From an uncultured Flavobacteriales bacterium (GTDB lineage: Bacteria; Bacteroidota; Bacteroidia; Flavobacteriales_D; Sanyastnellaceae), in contig CALJKR010000074.1 of the NCBI GenBank assembly GCA_937974555.1, positions 1-64,000 on the forward strand: 64,000 nucleotides of DNA, written 5' to 3'. Below are positions 62,636 through 64,000 of the stretch, one piece after another. A program made the translations under genes and the position numbers. Within the stretch, counting starts at the first letter, position 1. Every line of letters begins with the position of its first letter. The notes under the pieces are model-generated. The model saw only the letters and a list, made by a program, of their open reading frames with translations, searched no databases and had not been told where the DNA came from.

Positions 62636-63448
62636 ATGTGTGGACGTTATATTGTTGTAACCAAGGTTAAGGAGATTGAAAAAAAATGGGGCGCTTTGCT
62701 GCCCCGGGGCTTGGACTTTTCTCCCACCACCAACCTGACTCCGGGAAGTCAAGGTCTGGTGATTACCAACCATGATCCCAAAACGCTCCAACTTTTTCGT
62801 TTTGGATTTACGCCTTCTTGGTCCAAAGATGGCAAGATGCAAATCAATGCGCGATCGGAAGGGGATCACAATCAAGAGAACCGAAAAGATTACCGTGGTG
62901 CCAAAGGCATCATCGACAAACCCTATTACCGCAAGGCCATTCGCAGCCAACGTTGCTTGGTAATTGCAGATGCATTCATCGAAGGACCACAGGGTATAGG
63001 TCTCAAAAAACCTTTTTGTGTGTATCCGCGTGTGGCCCAAGGCCCGATGGCCTTGGCAGGTATCTGGGACGTTTGGCAAAAAGGGGAAGAGTTGATTCAT
63101 GGCTTTGCTATCGTGACAACGCCGCCCAATGCGGTGCTGGAAAAATTGGGACACCACCGTTGTCCTTTGATACTACCCCCGGATTCGCAGTCGGTGTGGT
63201 TGGATCCCCATGCTCCTCTTGCAGATGTTACTGCGGTGATGCAATCCTGCCCCGATTCTTTTCTCAATGCCTATCCCATCGATCCGGCAATTGCCTCTCC
63301 TTCCGCCAATGGCAAAGAGTTACTAAGACCGATTGGCGAACGCATTGTACAAGATTTTGAGTACGAAGTTTACCAGGATATCGAGATGTTTGGTATGGGC
63401 GAAACCCGCGCCAAAAAACGTCGGGATGATCAAATGTCTTTGTTCTAA
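62636..63448 (+). CDS. SRAP (SOS response-associated peptidase, YedK/HMCES) protein
   Basis: SRAP proteins form a covalent thiazolidine crosslink with abasic sites in single-stranded DNA. The 270-residue protein starts MCGRYIV, so Cys 2 is exposed after Met removal. The phrases NARSEGDHN near 73, ALAGIWDVW near 138 and HHRCPLILPPDS near 180 carry the conserved Asn, Glu region and His. It lies 17 bases upstream of a DnaE-type polymerase gene on the same strand, a pairing that suggests a role in DNA damage tolerance. Confidence 0.93.
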   Translation: MCGRYIVVTKVKEIEKKWGALLPRGLDFSPTTNLTPGSQGLVITNHDPKTLQLFRFGFTPSWSKDGKMQINARSEGDHNQENRKDYRGAKGIIDKPYYRKAIRSQRCLVIADAFIEGPQGIGLKKPFCVYPRVAQGPMALAGIWDVWQKGEELIHGFAIVTTPPNAVLEKLGHHRCPLILPPDSQSVWLDPHAPLADVTAVMQSCPDSFLNAYPIDPAIASPSANGKELLRPIGERIVQDFEYEVYQDIEMFGMGETRAKKRRDDQMSLF

Positions 63449-63465
63449 TACCCAAGCCCAAAGCC

Positions 63466-64000
63466 ATGATCGCTCATTCGTATTTCTCTCTGCGTTACGG
63501 GACTGTGTCTCCGCTAGAAGCCCTGCATGCGATTCGCGATGCGGGATTTGCAGCGGCCATTTTTGCGGATGTCAATAACACCTCAGCTACCTGGGATGTC
63601 AAACGTTGGTCCAAACAAAATAATTTCCCCGTCATAGTGGGTGTGGACTTTAAGAACAACATGACCACCCAATATATTGCGGTTCCCAAAAGTGAAATGG
63701 GCTGGAAACAGATCAATGAATGGCTCTCCTACCACAGCCATCGAAAGATTGAATTTCCTGCACGTCCCCCGTTTTGGGAGGAAGTAGAAATTGTATTTCC
63801 TTTTGAACGAATCCGCGATTGGAACGCCGATATGCTGCGAGAAAATGAGTGGATAGGCTTGGCACCCCATGAATGGAATCGCTGTCGCATTTCGCGATGG
63901 GCCAATTCAGATCGGTTGCTGTCTATGCCTGTTTTTAGTTTTCGAAATAAAAAGGATTTCAATACCCATCGTTTGCTTCGTGCGATTGAACAAAACCAAC
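63466..64000 (+). CDS. DNA polymerase III alpha-type protein (DnaE), 5' part only
   Basis: The ATG at 63466 opens a frame that runs off the window (178 residues). It begins with a PHP-like domain: MIAHSYFSLRYGTVSPLEAL, then IFADVNNTSATWD and VIVGVDFKN. The phrase HSYFSLRYGT is typical of the second, shorter DnaE of Bacteroidota. Replicative PHP domains have HxHS and a TDH/TDHGN motif. Here the first His is Ala and the second motif reads ADVNN, so the metal site looks degenerate. Whether it is a mutagenic DnaE2-like enzyme needs the rest of the gene. Confidence 0.7.
   Translation, partial: MIAHSYFSLRYGTVSPLEALHAIRDAGFAAAIFADVNNTSATWDVKRWSKQNNFPVIVGVDFKNNMTTQYIAVPKSEMGWKQINEWLSYHSHRKIEFPARPPFWEEVEIVFPFERIRDWNADMLRENEWIGLAPHEWNRCRISRWANSDRLLSMPVFSFRNKKDFNTHRLLRAIEQNQ

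Noticed and set aside
1..64000. Mobile elements, phage, toxin-antitoxin or defence islands
   Set aside because: I looked for transposase, integrase, restriction, Cas and typical toxin motifs in the translated genes and found none.

Overview
The window looks like a chromosomal segment of a Bacteroidota bacterium, most likely of the class Flavobacteriia (order Flavobacteriales). The evidence is the type IX secretion (T9SS) sorting domains on several secreted proteins, the gliding genes gldD and gldE beside ssb and mutY, the MurF-Alr fusion, the long form of IspG, Bacteroidota promoters (TTG, about 19 bases, TAnnTTTG) and few Shine-Dalgarno sequences before starts. Base composition and gene density look even. 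I saw no insertion sequence, prophage, integrase or CRISPR array. No stretch above 300 bases lacks a gene.

Layout. 1-3206: a saccharopine/alanine dehydrogenase-family gene (cut by the window edge), paaA, and divergent paaE. 3246-9580: valS, a secreted M43 metalloprotease with a T9SS tail, and an unknown exported protein. 9634-16463 (minus): the rimP-nusA-infB-pssA-purS-hemL operon, with a consensus promoter and a leader hairpin. 16596-21013: a secreted MopE-type calcium/metal-binding protein, then gldD, gldE, ssb and mutY on the minus strand. 21104-26347: HU, a TPR protein, a 31-residue COX24/mS38-like basic protein, RNase G, a 53-residue membrane protein, ridA, a pabA-like amidotransferase, a DUF4159 protein and a TIGR02757 (DUF2400) protein. 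26400-30287: a giant secreted protein with a NodB deacetylase module and MopE repeats.

30330-36840 (minus): an aminotransferase, fumC, prfB (with programmed frameshift), ispG and an exported superoxide dismutase. 36960-42491: the elongasome operon mreB-mreC-mreD-pbp2-rodA. 42492-43984: an MlaF/MlaE-type lipid ABC transporter. 44069-47941: a tiny lipoprotein, a SprT-like protein, two exported thioredoxin-fold proteins (one T9SS cargo) and another T9SS cargo. 47946-50265: purH and yebC. 50331-62014: tdk, murF-alr, a subtilase with T9SS tail, a type B T9SS protein, riboflavin synthase, rseP and an unknown exported protein. 62050-64000: tRNA-Leu(CAA), a thioredoxin-like gene, an SRAP (HMCES/YedK) gene and the start of a DnaE-type polymerase.

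Most of the window is housekeeping: translation, wall elongation and purine, riboflavin and isoprenoid synthesis. Secreted T9SS cargo is interspersed. I do not see a clear new defence or mobile system. The items most worth a second look are regulatory or structural: the rimP leader hairpin, the rng leader hairpins, the prfB frameshift in a lineage that rarely uses Shine-Dalgarno pairing, a domain inserted in the M43 catalytic domain, a thymidine kinase without its zinc cysteines, a subtilase with Glu in place of the catalytic Asp, and small genes that are easily missed.
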